Translations under genes and position numbers: made by a program
Notes under the pieces: generated by a model
The model's database searches: none
What the model saw: only the letters and a program-made list of their open reading frames with translations
What the model was told of the DNA's origin: nothing
Shown here: in pieces, positions 25,618 to 32,952 of the stretch
How positions within the stretch are numbered: the stretch's first letter is position 1
Layout of the letters: each line of letters begins with the position of its first letter
NCBI GenBank assembly: GCA_951813525.2
Contig: CATOTJ020000003.1
Location: 434,001 to 498,000, forward strand
Origin: Thermohalobaculum sp951813525
GTDB lineage: Bacteria > Pseudomonadota > Alphaproteobacteria > Rhodobacterales > Rhodobacteraceae
Direction: 5' to 3'
DNA length: 64,000 bases

Positions 25618-26055
25618 ATGGTGCTGATGGATCAGGTTAAAGAACAGCCCGGCATTCGACTGGCCCGCGGTGTTTGCCGGATGCTGATGGATGAAGGATT
25701 TTCGGTCCTGACCGAGTTCCCGGTCAAAACCGGACGGCGGCTGGATGTGCTCGCGCTGGGGCCAAAGGGCGAGTTTTGGTGCGTCGAGGTGAAATCCTCG
25801 CGCGCCGATTTTCAGTCGGATCACAAATGGCACGAATATCTGGAATGGTGCGACCGGCTGTATTTTGCCGTGCCGCCCGAGTTTCCCGAGGAACTGTTAC
25901 CGGTCGAGCATGGGCTGATCCGCACGGATGAGTGGGATGCCGAAATCCTGCGCCACGGGGCGGAGACACCGCTTGTCGCGGCCCGTCGCAAAGCGGTGAC
26001 GCTGAGATTTGCGCTGCTTGCGGCGGATCGGCTGATGCGCGTTTGCGAGGAATAG
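25618..26055 (+). CDS. mmcB: MmcB family DNA repair protein
   Basis: 145 residues with a restriction-endonuclease-like core: LTEFPVKTGRRLDVLALGPKG gives the Asp, and FWCVEVKSSRADFQSDHKW gives the E-x-K motif, with LYFAVPPEFP after it. MmcB (DUF1052) belongs to the LexA-regulated DNA damage response of alphaproteobacteria. The start is uncertain: ATG at 25618 or 25627 matches the family length, and earlier ATGs in frame give extra non-conserved residues. Divergent from argS by about 140 bp. Confidence 0.88.
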   Translation: MVLMDQVKEQPGIRLARGVCRMLMDEGFSVLTEFPVKTGRRLDVLALGPKGEFWCVEVKSSRADFQSDHKWHEYLEWCDRLYFAVPPEFPEELLPVEHGLIRTDEWDAEILRHGAETPLVAARRKAVTLRFALLAADRLMRVCEE

Positions 26056-26445
26056 CTGAAGGCGGGGGGGGCCGGTTTCTGCGGGTTGGCGGCGGCGCTG
26101 GCAGCCGGGTTTGCAACAAATGCACGGCAAGAACAGACGCGGCGTCTAGGCAGCGAACTGGTTGATTGCGCTCTCGTTCTGCGAACCGGCTCTGGCGCTC
26201 CAGAGGCCCGCTCCAAATAGTGGTCGGCGCAGAAAATTGTGGCTGGCCAGCCACGAGTGGCACCTTCAACGGTTGATTAGGCCGCATTTGGTACCTTGTT
26301 CTCCCGGGAATAGTTGGGGCCGCACTCTGACTTTGGCCCTTGCTAGCACCGCGGGCTTTATCCCCGCAATTTTAAGAAAATGTAAATTACATCAACATGT
26401 TGCGCCGAATTGGCACGCTGCGCGCGGTGGCGAAAACCAGCGCTC
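26056..26445. other. 390-bp intergenic region with palindromes
   Basis: No gene is supported. Visible structures are a perfect 16-bp palindrome of arm GTGGCTGG at 26239-26254; a hairpin GCGGG/CCCGC at about 26352-26367 followed by AATTTT, perhaps a weak terminator of mmcB; and a palindrome ATGTAA-A-TTACAT at 26380-26392 just downstream of the SHMT-like gene. Confidence 0.45.
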
Positions 26446-27765
26446 TCACCCTCGGACGTAATGCAGGCCCTGGAAACGGGAGCGGAAGACCGTGACGTCG
26501 CCCGCCACATCTTCCGGCTCGCCATAAAGCGCACGGGCGATCAGACTGGCCAGTTCGGGCATGTCGTCAGCCGTCATGCCGATACGCACGATCTCGGGCG
26601 TTCCAATGCGCAGCCCGTTCACATCGCCATCGACCGGCTCCATGGGCAGACCGATACCGCACGTCAATATGTTCGCACGGCGAAGACGCTTGGCCATGGC
26701 CTGTCCGCCGCCCCATTTGTGGGCCGGAACCGCAAACTGGTGCGAACGTGTGGCAGTTCCGAACGGCACATAGGGACGGACCCGTTCCAGTGCCAGATTG
26801 ACGGTCAACGCACGGCTGGTTCGGACCATCGCATCGGCATAGGCCTCGCCATATTCACGCCAGTCCAGCAATGTGCGGGCCAACGCCGCGACGCGGCCGG
26901 CATCAAAATTCGCGGTCAGGCCCGGAAAGGCGATGCTGTCCAGGCGTTCGGCAATCGCGGCATCGTTTGTCACCAGCAATCCGCCAGCGGGACCGCCCAG
27001 CGATTTGTAAGTAGACATTGACATCAGATCGGCACCCTGGCTGAGCGGATTTTCCCAGGCACGACCTGCGATCATGCCGCAAAGATGGGCAGCGTCGAAC
27101 AGGACCTTTGCGCCAATGTCGCGGGCGATCTCGACAATCTCGGCCACCGGATGCGGTGTCAGGTTCAAGCTGCCGCCGATGGTGATCAGCTTTGGGCGAA
27201 CCTTTTCGGCCAGTTCGGCCAGGGCCTTTACATCAACGGTATAGGTTTGCTTCGAGACAGGCGCAGTGTGAATGTCCAGCCCATAAAGGCCTGCAGCACC
27301 TTCGCCGTGGTGGGTTACGTGCCCGCCGATATCGGCAGGCGGGACAATCACTGAATCGCCCGGCTGACAGGTCGCCATGAACGCATAAAGATTGCAAAGC
27401 GCGCCGGAGAACACCCGGACCTCGGCGAATTTTGCCTGAAATATCTCGGCAGCCAGATCGGCAGCGATGACCTCGATCTGTTCAATGGCCTCTAGGCCCA
27501 TTTCGTATTTGTCGCCGGGATAACCCAGCGACGGGCGCGATCCTAAGCCCTGCGACAGCATCGCCTCGGCGGCCGGGTTCATGATATTCGTCGCCGGATT
27601 GAGATTTATACAATCGGCCTCATGGATACGGCGGTTGTCTGCGATCAGCGTGTCCAGCCAATCGGAGAGATCGGGCGACGACATCTGGCGCGTGCGCGCG
27701 GCCAGATCCTGAACATAGTCCTCGAGCGGGCCGGGCACCCAGTCTCTGCGCATATCGTTGGCCAT
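26446..27765 (-). CDS. serine hydroxymethyltransferase-like PLP enzyme
   Basis: 439 residues of the SHMT branch of fold-type I PLP enzymes. DAAHLCGMIAG contains the PLP-ring Asp-224 and His-227. The Schiff-base Lys is Lys-254 in MSMSTYKSLGGPAGG, whereas true GlyA has TTTTHKTLRGPRGG, so the His before the lysine and the Arg after it are changed. GYPGDKYEMG (81-90) replaces the GlyA tetrahydrofolate-site segment YPGKRYYGG-like. It probably acts on a different beta-hydroxy or alpha-methyl amino acid rather than being the housekeeping glyA. It is divergent from a GcvA-type LysR. Confidence 0.85.
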   Translation of the reverse strand: MANDMRRDWVPGPLEDYVQDLAARTRQMSSPDLSDWLDTLIADNRRIHEADCINLNPATNIMNPAAEAMLSQGLGSRPSLGYPGDKYEMGLEAIEQIEVIAADLAAEIFQAKFAEVRVFSGALCNLYAFMATCQPGDSVIVPPADIGGHVTHHGEGAAGLYGLDIHTAPVSKQTYTVDVKALAELAEKVRPKLITIGGSLNLTPHPVAEIVEIARDIGAKVLFDAAHLCGMIAGRAWENPLSQGADLMSMSTYKSLGGPAGGLLVTNDAAIAERLDSIAFPGLTANFDAGRVAALARTLLDWREYGEAYADAMVRTSRALTVNLALERVRPYVPFGTATRSHQFAVPAHKWGGGQAMAKRLRRANILTCGIGLPMEPVDGDVNGLRIGTPEIVRIGMTADDMPELASLIARALYGEPEDVAGDVTVFRSRFQGLHYVRG

Positions 27766-27872
27766 ATCAGTCTTCCCTTATTCGCGAACGCGATCTGCAC
27801 GCCCGATCGATTGGCCCATCGCATCCCATGCTTGCACTGGAACCGCAAACCAGATTTAAGCGAGTCTAGGAA

Positions 27873-27883
27873 TAGAAATTCTA
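27873..27883. promoter_or_regulatory. palindrome TAGAA-A-TTCTA, candidate LysR operator
   Basis: Perfect 5-bp arms, bordered by CTAG at 27866-27869 and 27887-27890. It sits in the 128-bp divergent region between the SHMT-like gene and the LysR gene, 10 bp before the LysR start, as expected for autoregulation. Confidence 0.45.
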
Positions 27884-27893
27884 CGTCTAGATA

Positions 27894-28778
27894 ATGGCAC
27901 TCTCACCGCCCCGCCCGTCGCAAATGCCGTTGAATGCCCTGCGCGCCTTTGAGGCTGCTGGGCGGCACGGGAGCTTTTTGCGCGCCGCCGAGGAGTTATC
28001 GGTCACACCGGGCGCGATTGCACAGCAAATCAAGAAGCTGGAGGACTGGGTTGGCGGGCCGTTGTTTCAGCGTCATGCCCAAGGCGTTTCGCTGACCGAT
28101 CTGGGGATGCGGGCATTGCCGCATATGACATCTGCCTTCGACAGTCTGGGTCTCGCGGCGCAAGAGCTTCGCCGGGAGGTCGGCACTGCAACGATCAGGA
28201 TCGCTGCGCTGCCTGCAATTGCACAGCTATGGCTGAGCCCGCGCCTGTCCGATCTGCACCGCATGTTGCCGGACGTTGATCTTTCAATACATGCGCTGGA
28301 TATCTGCCCGCCGTTGAACCGGGGGGCCTTTGATTTGTCGGTATATCCATCCGACCTGGCGTTGCAGCCACAGGGGCAGACCCGCGTGCTGGCCCAGAAC
28401 GCGTTGCTGCCCGTCGCGGCACCCGATCTGGCGAAAACAATATCCCGCCCGGAGGATCTGCAATCCGCGTCATTGCTGCACGATCTGGCCTGGCGCGATG
28501 ATTGGGAAACCTGGCTAAAAGCGCAGATGATTGACGGGGTCGAGACTGCGCGCGGTCCAACCCATTCACTTTATAGCATCGCGATCGAGCGCTGCATCGA
28601 GGGCGATGGTGTCCTGATCGGGCACAGCGCGCTGATCGAACGACCGTTGCGGCAAGGGCAATTGGTGGCAGTGTTCGATAATCGATCTGTTCCTGCCGCA
28701 CCGATTTGCCTGGCGGCGCCGGATGCCACCGGCGGACGATTGGGCGAGGTGATCGACGCGTTCTGCGCCGCCGCCTGA
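27894..28778 (+). CDS. GcvA-type LysR family transcriptional regulator
   Basis: 294 residues. The N-terminus MPLNALRAFEAAGRHGSFLR AAEELSVTPGAIAQQIKKLE (split) is the hallmark of the GcvA subgroup. ATG at 27894 or 27924 may be the start. The effector domain runs from GTATIRIAALPAIAQLWLSP to GVLIGHSALIE. GcvA relatives often regulate glycine-cleavage or other amino-acid genes. The divergent SHMT-like enzyme is the probable target, with the palindrome at 27873 as candidate site. Confidence 0.9.
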   Translation: MALSPPRPSQMPLNALRAFEAAGRHGSFLRAAEELSVTPGAIAQQIKKLEDWVGGPLFQRHAQGVSLTDLGMRALPHMTSAFDSLGLAAQELRREVGTATIRIAALPAIAQLWLSPRLSDLHRMLPDVDLSIHALDICPPLNRGAFDLSVYPSDLALQPQGQTRVLAQNALLPVAAPDLAKTISRPEDLQSASLLHDLAWRDDWETWLKAQMIDGVETARGPTHSLYSIAIERCIEGDGVLIGHSALIERPLRQGQLVAVFDNRSVPAAPICLAAPDATGGRLGEVIDAFCAAA

Positions 28779-28789
28779 AGGCGATGCTG

Positions 28790-29026
28790 TCAGCTGCGGT
28801 GCTTCTTCTTGGCTTTGCCAGAGCCACCTTGTCCCTTGTTGGCACCTGCACCCCGGGCGCGCTGGGCTGCGGCGCGCAGTTCCTCAGCGATTTCTTCAGC
28901 CTCTTCGGGTTCGAAATCCATCGGCAAGTTAAAGGTCTCTGCTTCGATGTAGAGGCGAACCATGCCTTCCGAGGTCGGTCCGATCTGAAGGTTGGCGGCT
29001 TCTTCGGTTTGTCTATTGATGCTCAT
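28790..29026 (-). CDS. small DUF6324-like protein
   Basis: 78 residues from ATG at 29026 (MSINRQTEEAANLQIGPTSE). The core GMVRLYIEAETFNLPMDFEP EEAEEIAEELRAAAQ (split) is followed by a Gly/Lys-rich basic tail (GKAKKKHRS). From memory it matches a small conserved Rhodobacterales protein, DUF6324. Cytosolic; function unknown. It converges with the LysR gene, only 11 bp away. Confidence 0.75.
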   Translation of the reverse strand: MSINRQTEEAANLQIGPTSEGMVRLYIEAETFNLPMDFEPEEAEEIAEELRAAAQRARGAGANKGQGGSGKAKKKHRS

Positions 29027-29173
29027 ATCCGGTCCCCGGGCGCTGTTGCGCGGCGGATAACAGGCGGCGGGCGCAAAAGCCAACCCCCCGGGTTGCGTTT
29101 TCGCTGTGCCGCAGGCTTGAAATCCGTCTGAACGGGCGGTAGATGGGGCATCCGCGCGCAAGCGCGGTGATGT

Positions 29174-29250
29174 GCCGCCTTAGCTCAGTTGGTTAGAGCG
29201 CTGGATTGTGGATCCAGAGGTCCCCCGTTCGAGCCGGGGAGGCGGTACCA
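29174..29250 (+). tRNA. tRNA-His(GTG)
   Basis: A 77-base tRNA with encoded CCA: acceptor GCCGCCT, D-arm TAGCTCAGTTGGTTAGA, anticodon loop ATTGTGGAT (GTG), T-arm CCCCGTTCGAGCCGGGG-like. The acceptor ends AGGCGGT-A-CCA, giving G1:U72 and discriminator A73, with no encoded G-1. That is the unusual alphaproteobacterial tRNA-His form. Confidence 0.97.
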
Positions 29251-29549
29251 ACCACCCCGGCCCCGCCCGTTTGACAAGTCTTTTGCGCTGCGACCATGCG
29301 GGCGTTGTCTTCGGCGTTTAGCGTGATCAGCGATTGCGGAAGGCGCGATTTCCAGGGCACCGCCTGGATCGCGGCGCGCGCCATGCAGGCGCAGGTCTCT
29401 GCTTCTGTTTCGGTTACGCTTGGCCCGTCGCTGGCACGGCCAAGGCAAAGCGCAAAAAGATCACGGCGAAAGGTGTCGCGATTGAAATCCCCCATCAGCC
29501 ACAACGCCGCAAGGATTGTAGCCATGCCGACAATACTTTTAATGCGCAT
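29193..29549 (-). CDS. small exported Cys-containing protein
   Basis: 118 residues if read to the stop at 29193. N-terminal signal/anchor (IVGMATILAALWLMGDF), then a helical domain with a CAC pair (ETEAETCACMARAAIQAV) and a later Cys (AAQKTCQTGG). Plausible sequence ends at about residue 95; the last residues are the antisense of tRNA-His, so the reading frame terminates inside the tRNA gene. The first 90 residues look like a real periplasmic protein of unknown function. It is divergent from the PhyH gene. Confidence 0.55.
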   Translation of the reverse strand: MRIKSIVGMATILAALWLMGDFNRDTFRRDLFALCLGRASDGPSVTETEAETCACMARAAIQAVPWKSRLPQSLITLNAEDNARMVAAQKTCQTGGAGVVGTASPARTGDLWIHNPAL

Positions 29550-29662
29550 GTGCCCTCTCTGCGCGGAATTTTAGCGCACTGATGATCTGCCGCAAGAACG
29601 CAGATGCTTGCGATGGGCACATCGGCGCGTTAGCTGTCGCGAAAGGCGAAAGGAGGCCCGGC

Positions 29663-30469
29663 ATGACGCAACAGGTCGATCAGCAGACCATCAATCAGTT
29701 CGAGACAGACGGCTGTGCAGTCATTCGCGGGGCCTTCGGGCCGTGGATCGAAGGGCTGAGGACCGGGATCGAGGAGAACATGGCCGCGCCGTCGTTCCGC
29801 GAACGCACCTACCATCCGGACGATGGAACCGCGCCGTTCTTTCAGGATTTCTGCAACTGGTCGAAGATTACCGGGTATCGCGCATTGGTCACCGAATCGC
29901 CGATGGCCCGGATCGCTGCGGACCTGATGCAATCGCCGACGTCCCGCATTTTTCACGATCATGTACTTGTTAAGGAACCGGGAAATTCGATCGAAACCCC
30001 CTGGCATCAGGATGCACCCTATTACCTGGTCGACGGCATGCAGTCCGTGTCCTTCTGGGTTCCGCTGGATCCGGTGCCGCGCGAACGAACGTTGGAATTC
30101 GTTGCGGGGACGCACCGCGCGGGGCCGGTTTACCGGGCCGAGCGGTTCGATGGCAGTAATCTTTATGATGGCGATGAAAGCCAGCGCGTGCCCGATGTGA
30201 ATGCCGATCGCGGTGCGATGGATATCCGCGGCTGGGCGGTGGAACCGGGCGATGCGGTGGCCTTTAACTTCCGATGCCTGCACGGCGCGCCCGCAAACCA
30301 ATCAACCGAGCGTCGGCGCGTGATTTCCGTGCGCTGGGTCGGCGAAGATGCTCGATTCGCCAAGCGCCCTGGCCGGACCTCGCCGCCTTTTCCCGATTTG
30401 GAATACGAGCACGGTGCGCCATTTGGCGGTCCGGACTTTCCGGTGATTTGGCCCGCCGGGGCGGAGTGA
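29663..30469 (+). CDS. phytanoyl-CoA dioxygenase (PhyH) family protein
   Basis: A 268-residue Fe(II)/2-oxoglutarate-dependent oxygenase. Iron ligands are His-115 and Asp-117 (PWHQDAPYY) and the distal His-207 (RCLHGAP); the 2-oxoglutarate Arg is in RRRVISVRW (about 217-224). WVPLDPVPRERTLEFVAGTH is typical of the family. A strong ribosome-binding site AAAGGAGG precedes the ATG at 29663. It is followed 35 bp later by a DUF1045 gene on the same strand. The PhyH family includes the phosphonate-oxidising PhnY enzymes, but this substrate is not known. Confidence 0.9.
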   Translation: MTQQVDQQTINQFETDGCAVIRGAFGPWIEGLRTGIEENMAAPSFRERTYHPDDGTAPFFQDFCNWSKITGYRALVTESPMARIAADLMQSPTSRIFHDHVLVKEPGNSIETPWHQDAPYYLVDGMQSVSFWVPLDPVPRERTLEFVAGTHRAGPVYRAERFDGSNLYDGDESQRVPDVNADRGAMDIRGWAVEPGDAVAFNFRCLHGAPANQSTERRRVISVRWVGEDARFAKRPGRTSPPFPDLEYEHGAPFGGPDFPVIWPAGAE

Positions 30470-30504
30470 CAGGCCTGACGCCACTGTCAGCCAAGGGGCG
30501 CTGA

Positions 30505-31236
30505 GTGTCCGACTTCGCCCGCTATGCCGTTTTCTACGCGCCGCCAGCGGGATCCGACCTTGCTCGGTTTGGCGCGTCCTGGCTGGGTTGGGATGCCGAG
30601 ACCGCAAGTACGCCCGCACACCCCGCAATCGCCGGGCTGAATATCGCCGGGCTGGATATCGCCGGGCTGGATATCGCCGGGCTGGATATCACACGAATTA
30701 CTGCTGCGCCCAGGAAGTATGGGTTTCATGGGACGTTGAAACCGCCATTCCGGCTGGCCGATGGCACAGATTTCGGCGGCCTGGAGGCGTCGGTGCGTGA
30801 TCTGGCCAAAAAATGCCAGCCGTTTTCTGCGCCGCGATTGGATCTGCGCCGGATCGGCCATTTCGCGGCCTTGGTTCCCGATACCGGCTCCCCAGAATTG
30901 GCGGCACTGGCAGCAGCCTGCGTTTGCGATCTGGACCGGTTCCGCCGCCCGCCGGATGCCAACGAAATGGCCCGCCGCCGCGCGGCCGGGCTGTCGGCCC
31001 GGCAGGAGCAATATCTTCAAGATTGGGGATATCCCTATGTTCTGGGCGAATTTCGTTTTCACCTGACGCTGTCCGGGAAGTTGTCTGCGGAGCTTGCCCA
31101 GCGTGCAATGTCGGTGCTTGCCACCATCACAAGGGCGTTCTGCAGGGAGCCTTTGCCAGTGCGCGAAATATGTTTGTTCGGCGAGCGGTCGGATGGCCGG
31201 TTTCAAGTGATCGGGCGTTATCCGCTAGGGGGATAA
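30505..31236 (+). CDS. DUF1045 2H-phosphoesterase-like protein
   Basis: 243 residues with the two HxT motifs of the 2H phosphoesterase fold: GFHGTLKPPF (His-75, Thr-77) and FRFHLTLSGK (His-186, Thr-188). DUF1045 proteins are usually found in phosphonate-use (phn) operons, probably handling cyclic phosphate intermediates. GTG start at 30505. Residues 42-62 carry a near-perfect tandem repeat (IAGLN/IAGLD x4) that looks inserted into a surface loop. The preceding PhyH gene is probably in the same transcript. Confidence 0.85.
   Translation: MSDFARYAVFYAPPAGSDLARFGASWLGWDAETASTPAHPAIAGLNIAGLDIAGLDIAGLDITRITAAPRKYGFHGTLKPPFRLADGTDFGGLEASVRDLAKKCQPFSAPRLDLRRIGHFAALVPDTGSPELAALAAACVCDLDRFRRPPDANEMARRRAAGLSARQEQYLQDWGYPYVLGEFRFHLTLSGKLSAELAQRAMSVLATITRAFCREPLPVREICLFGERSDGRFQVIGRYPLGG
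30628..30687 (+). repeat. 15-bp in-frame tandem repeat, four copies
   Basis: Unit ATCGCCGGGCTGGAT repeated four times (the first copy has AAT at the end), encoding IAGL(D/N). The near-identity points to recent slippage expansion inside the DUF1045 gene. Confidence 0.9.
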
Positions 31237-31273
31237 GCGCCCGTTCGAATGATCATGACGGCCGCCTGCCCGA

Positions 31274-32932
31274 CTACTCCGCGGGTTTGCCGCTACCGTC
31301 TTCGTCTGATCCCGCTTCGTCTGATCCCGCTTCGTCCGATTCCGCTTCGTCCGATCCTGTGCCGCCGGTACCGTCCGTTGCCGCCGCGCCAGATGTGTCC
31401 TCGTCAGCAGCATCGCCACTATCGCCAGCCCCGTCCGTTGTCGGGTCCAGCGGAGACGCGTCGTCCGGTACAGAAGACCCGTCGATCGGGCGCCCGCCGA
31501 CAAGAATGCCGCGATTCGTAAAGGCGACTTCTGTATTGTGGCTGTCGGAGCCGTCTCCGGTACGGGCGTAGACCTGCAGGATTGCGTCGGCCATTTGGGC
31601 GCGTTGGTCGTCCAGAAGTCCGATCTGACGCAATTTTCCGATCAGGGCCGTCGCGCCGGTCATTTTAACCTTGATCTCGCCCAGGGGCAGGTTGATGGGT
31701 TGCAGGATTTCGACATCTCCGGTCGCGCTTGCTGTGGCGCCCAGCGCATTCAGCTCGAACGCATCCAACGTGACGTTCGAAAATTCGACCGGGATGCCGC
31801 CGCCGCCGCCGGCCAAGCGCATGGTTGCTTTGGAATCGAACAACAAGTCCATCGGCTCGCGCCCAAGGGCAGCGGTCGGGTCGACCATCTGCCAACCGGC
31901 ATCGCCCGGCAGGAAATCTTCGACGGCAATCCGGAAGGCGCCTTCACGCGGCGTTGCGCCGCCCCCGGTCAGCGGAAATTGCAACCGGCGCTGATAGAAC
32001 AGCGCCGTCGCGTCCACCGTCATGCCCATGGACCGATTGTCGACCACGATCTTCACGTCGCGGTCTTCGCTGTCATAGGTGACGATGCCTTTGTCGATGC
32101 TGAAAAGACCGGTTTGCGGACCGGCGGCCCATGTCAGCGTCAGCGGTTGTCCGGCCTGAAAGAAAGAGATGGTAATCGACTGTTTGGCGCTTTGAAATGC
32201 GCCGTCGATCAGGTTTTCGGCAAGCGCTTTATAAGCGGCCAGAAATCCATCGACATCCAGCGCGGCGACGGTCGCGCCGATTTGCACATCGGAATACTGC
32301 GATACCATCGTCATTGCGTCAGCCTCGGCCACCTGGCGTGTGTCTGATGTCAGTGTCGATGCCTTCAACCGGATCTTGCGGGCCTTGCCGTCGGGTTCCG
32401 TGACCAGTTCCAAAGTGCGGGCATCGATGGCCAGCTTCACCGGCGCGTCGTCCTGATCCATTGTCGCCTGGACCAACCCGGCCGTGACGACAATCGCCGG
32501 GGGTGCGCCTTCGGACGCCTTCAGGATCATCCGCAGGTCTTCAGAAGCAATGTCGATGATCACACGTTCCGGCAGGCTTGGCATGCTCTGACGCGTGATC
32601 CCGTCGATCGGGATTTCAATCGATGTTTTGGCTGGCAGTTCGGCAACCACCGTGCCCGGGGCCGCTTTATCCTGAACCAGCCGGACATCACCCGCCTTGA
32701 TCAGGATGCCATCTTCCGAGACAAGCGCCGCATCCTTCAGCCGGACGGAACTGGCGACCGGAAAGCCCTCGATCTCCCGGTCGGACCAGGTCAAAGCCCA
32801 ACCGCGCGCGGCGGCATCGGCCTTGACCACATCCAGTTGCCGGTCGACTTCGCCCTTGCCCATGAACCAAACCGTTGCGGCGCCTGCGCCAGCGACGACA
32901 AGGACGACCAATATCCAGATAATGCGTTTCAT
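31274..32932 (-). CDS. DUF2125 family exported protein
   Basis: 552 residues from ATG at 32932. A single N-terminal membrane anchor (IIWILVVLVVAGAGAATVWF) is followed by a long beta-rich periplasmic region (WALTWSDREIEGFPVASSVR ... GMTVDATALFYQRRLQFPL), as in DUF2125 proteins, common in alphaproteobacteria and thought to act at the envelope. The C-terminal 80 residues are low-complexity, acidic and Gly/Ser/Asp-rich, including a five-residue repeat (SDEAG/SDEAE). Directly downstream of the helicase gene on the same strand. Confidence 0.88.
   Translation of the reverse strand: MKRIIWILVVLVVAGAGAATVWFMGKGEVDRQLDVVKADAAARGWALTWSDREIEGFPVASSVRLKDAALVSEDGILIKAGDVRLVQDKAAPGTVVAELPAKTSIEIPIDGITRQSMPSLPERVIIDIASEDLRMILKASEGAPPAIVVTAGLVQATMDQDDAPVKLAIDARTLELVTEPDGKARKIRLKASTLTSDTRQVAEADAMTMVSQYSDVQIGATVAALDVDGFLAAYKALAENLIDGAFQSAKQSITISFFQAGQPLTLTWAAGPQTGLFSIDKGIVTYDSEDRDVKIVVDNRSMGMTVDATALFYQRRLQFPLTGGGATPREGAFRIAVEDFLPGDAGWQMVDPTAALGREPMDLLFDSKATMRLAGGGGGIPVEFSNVTLDAFELNALGATASATGDVEILQPINLPLGEIKVKMTGATALIGKLRQIGLLDDQRAQMADAILQVYARTGDGSDSHNTEVAFTNRGILVGGRPIDGSSVPDDASPLDPTTDGAGDSGDAADEDTSGAAATDGTGGTGSDEAESDEAGSDEAGSDEDGSGKPAE
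31303..31362 (-). repeat. 15-bp in-frame tandem repeats in DUF2125 tail
   Basis: Four units of the type CGTCTGATCCCGCTT, two identical and two diverged, encoding the acidic S-D-E-A-G/E repeats at the protein's C-terminus. Confidence 0.85.
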
Positions 32933-32952
32933 GCCTGCTCCTGTTTTGGCGG

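Noticed and set aside
30628..30687. CRISPR-like array
   Set aside because: The units are contiguous 15-bp tandem repeats within a gene and have no spacers.
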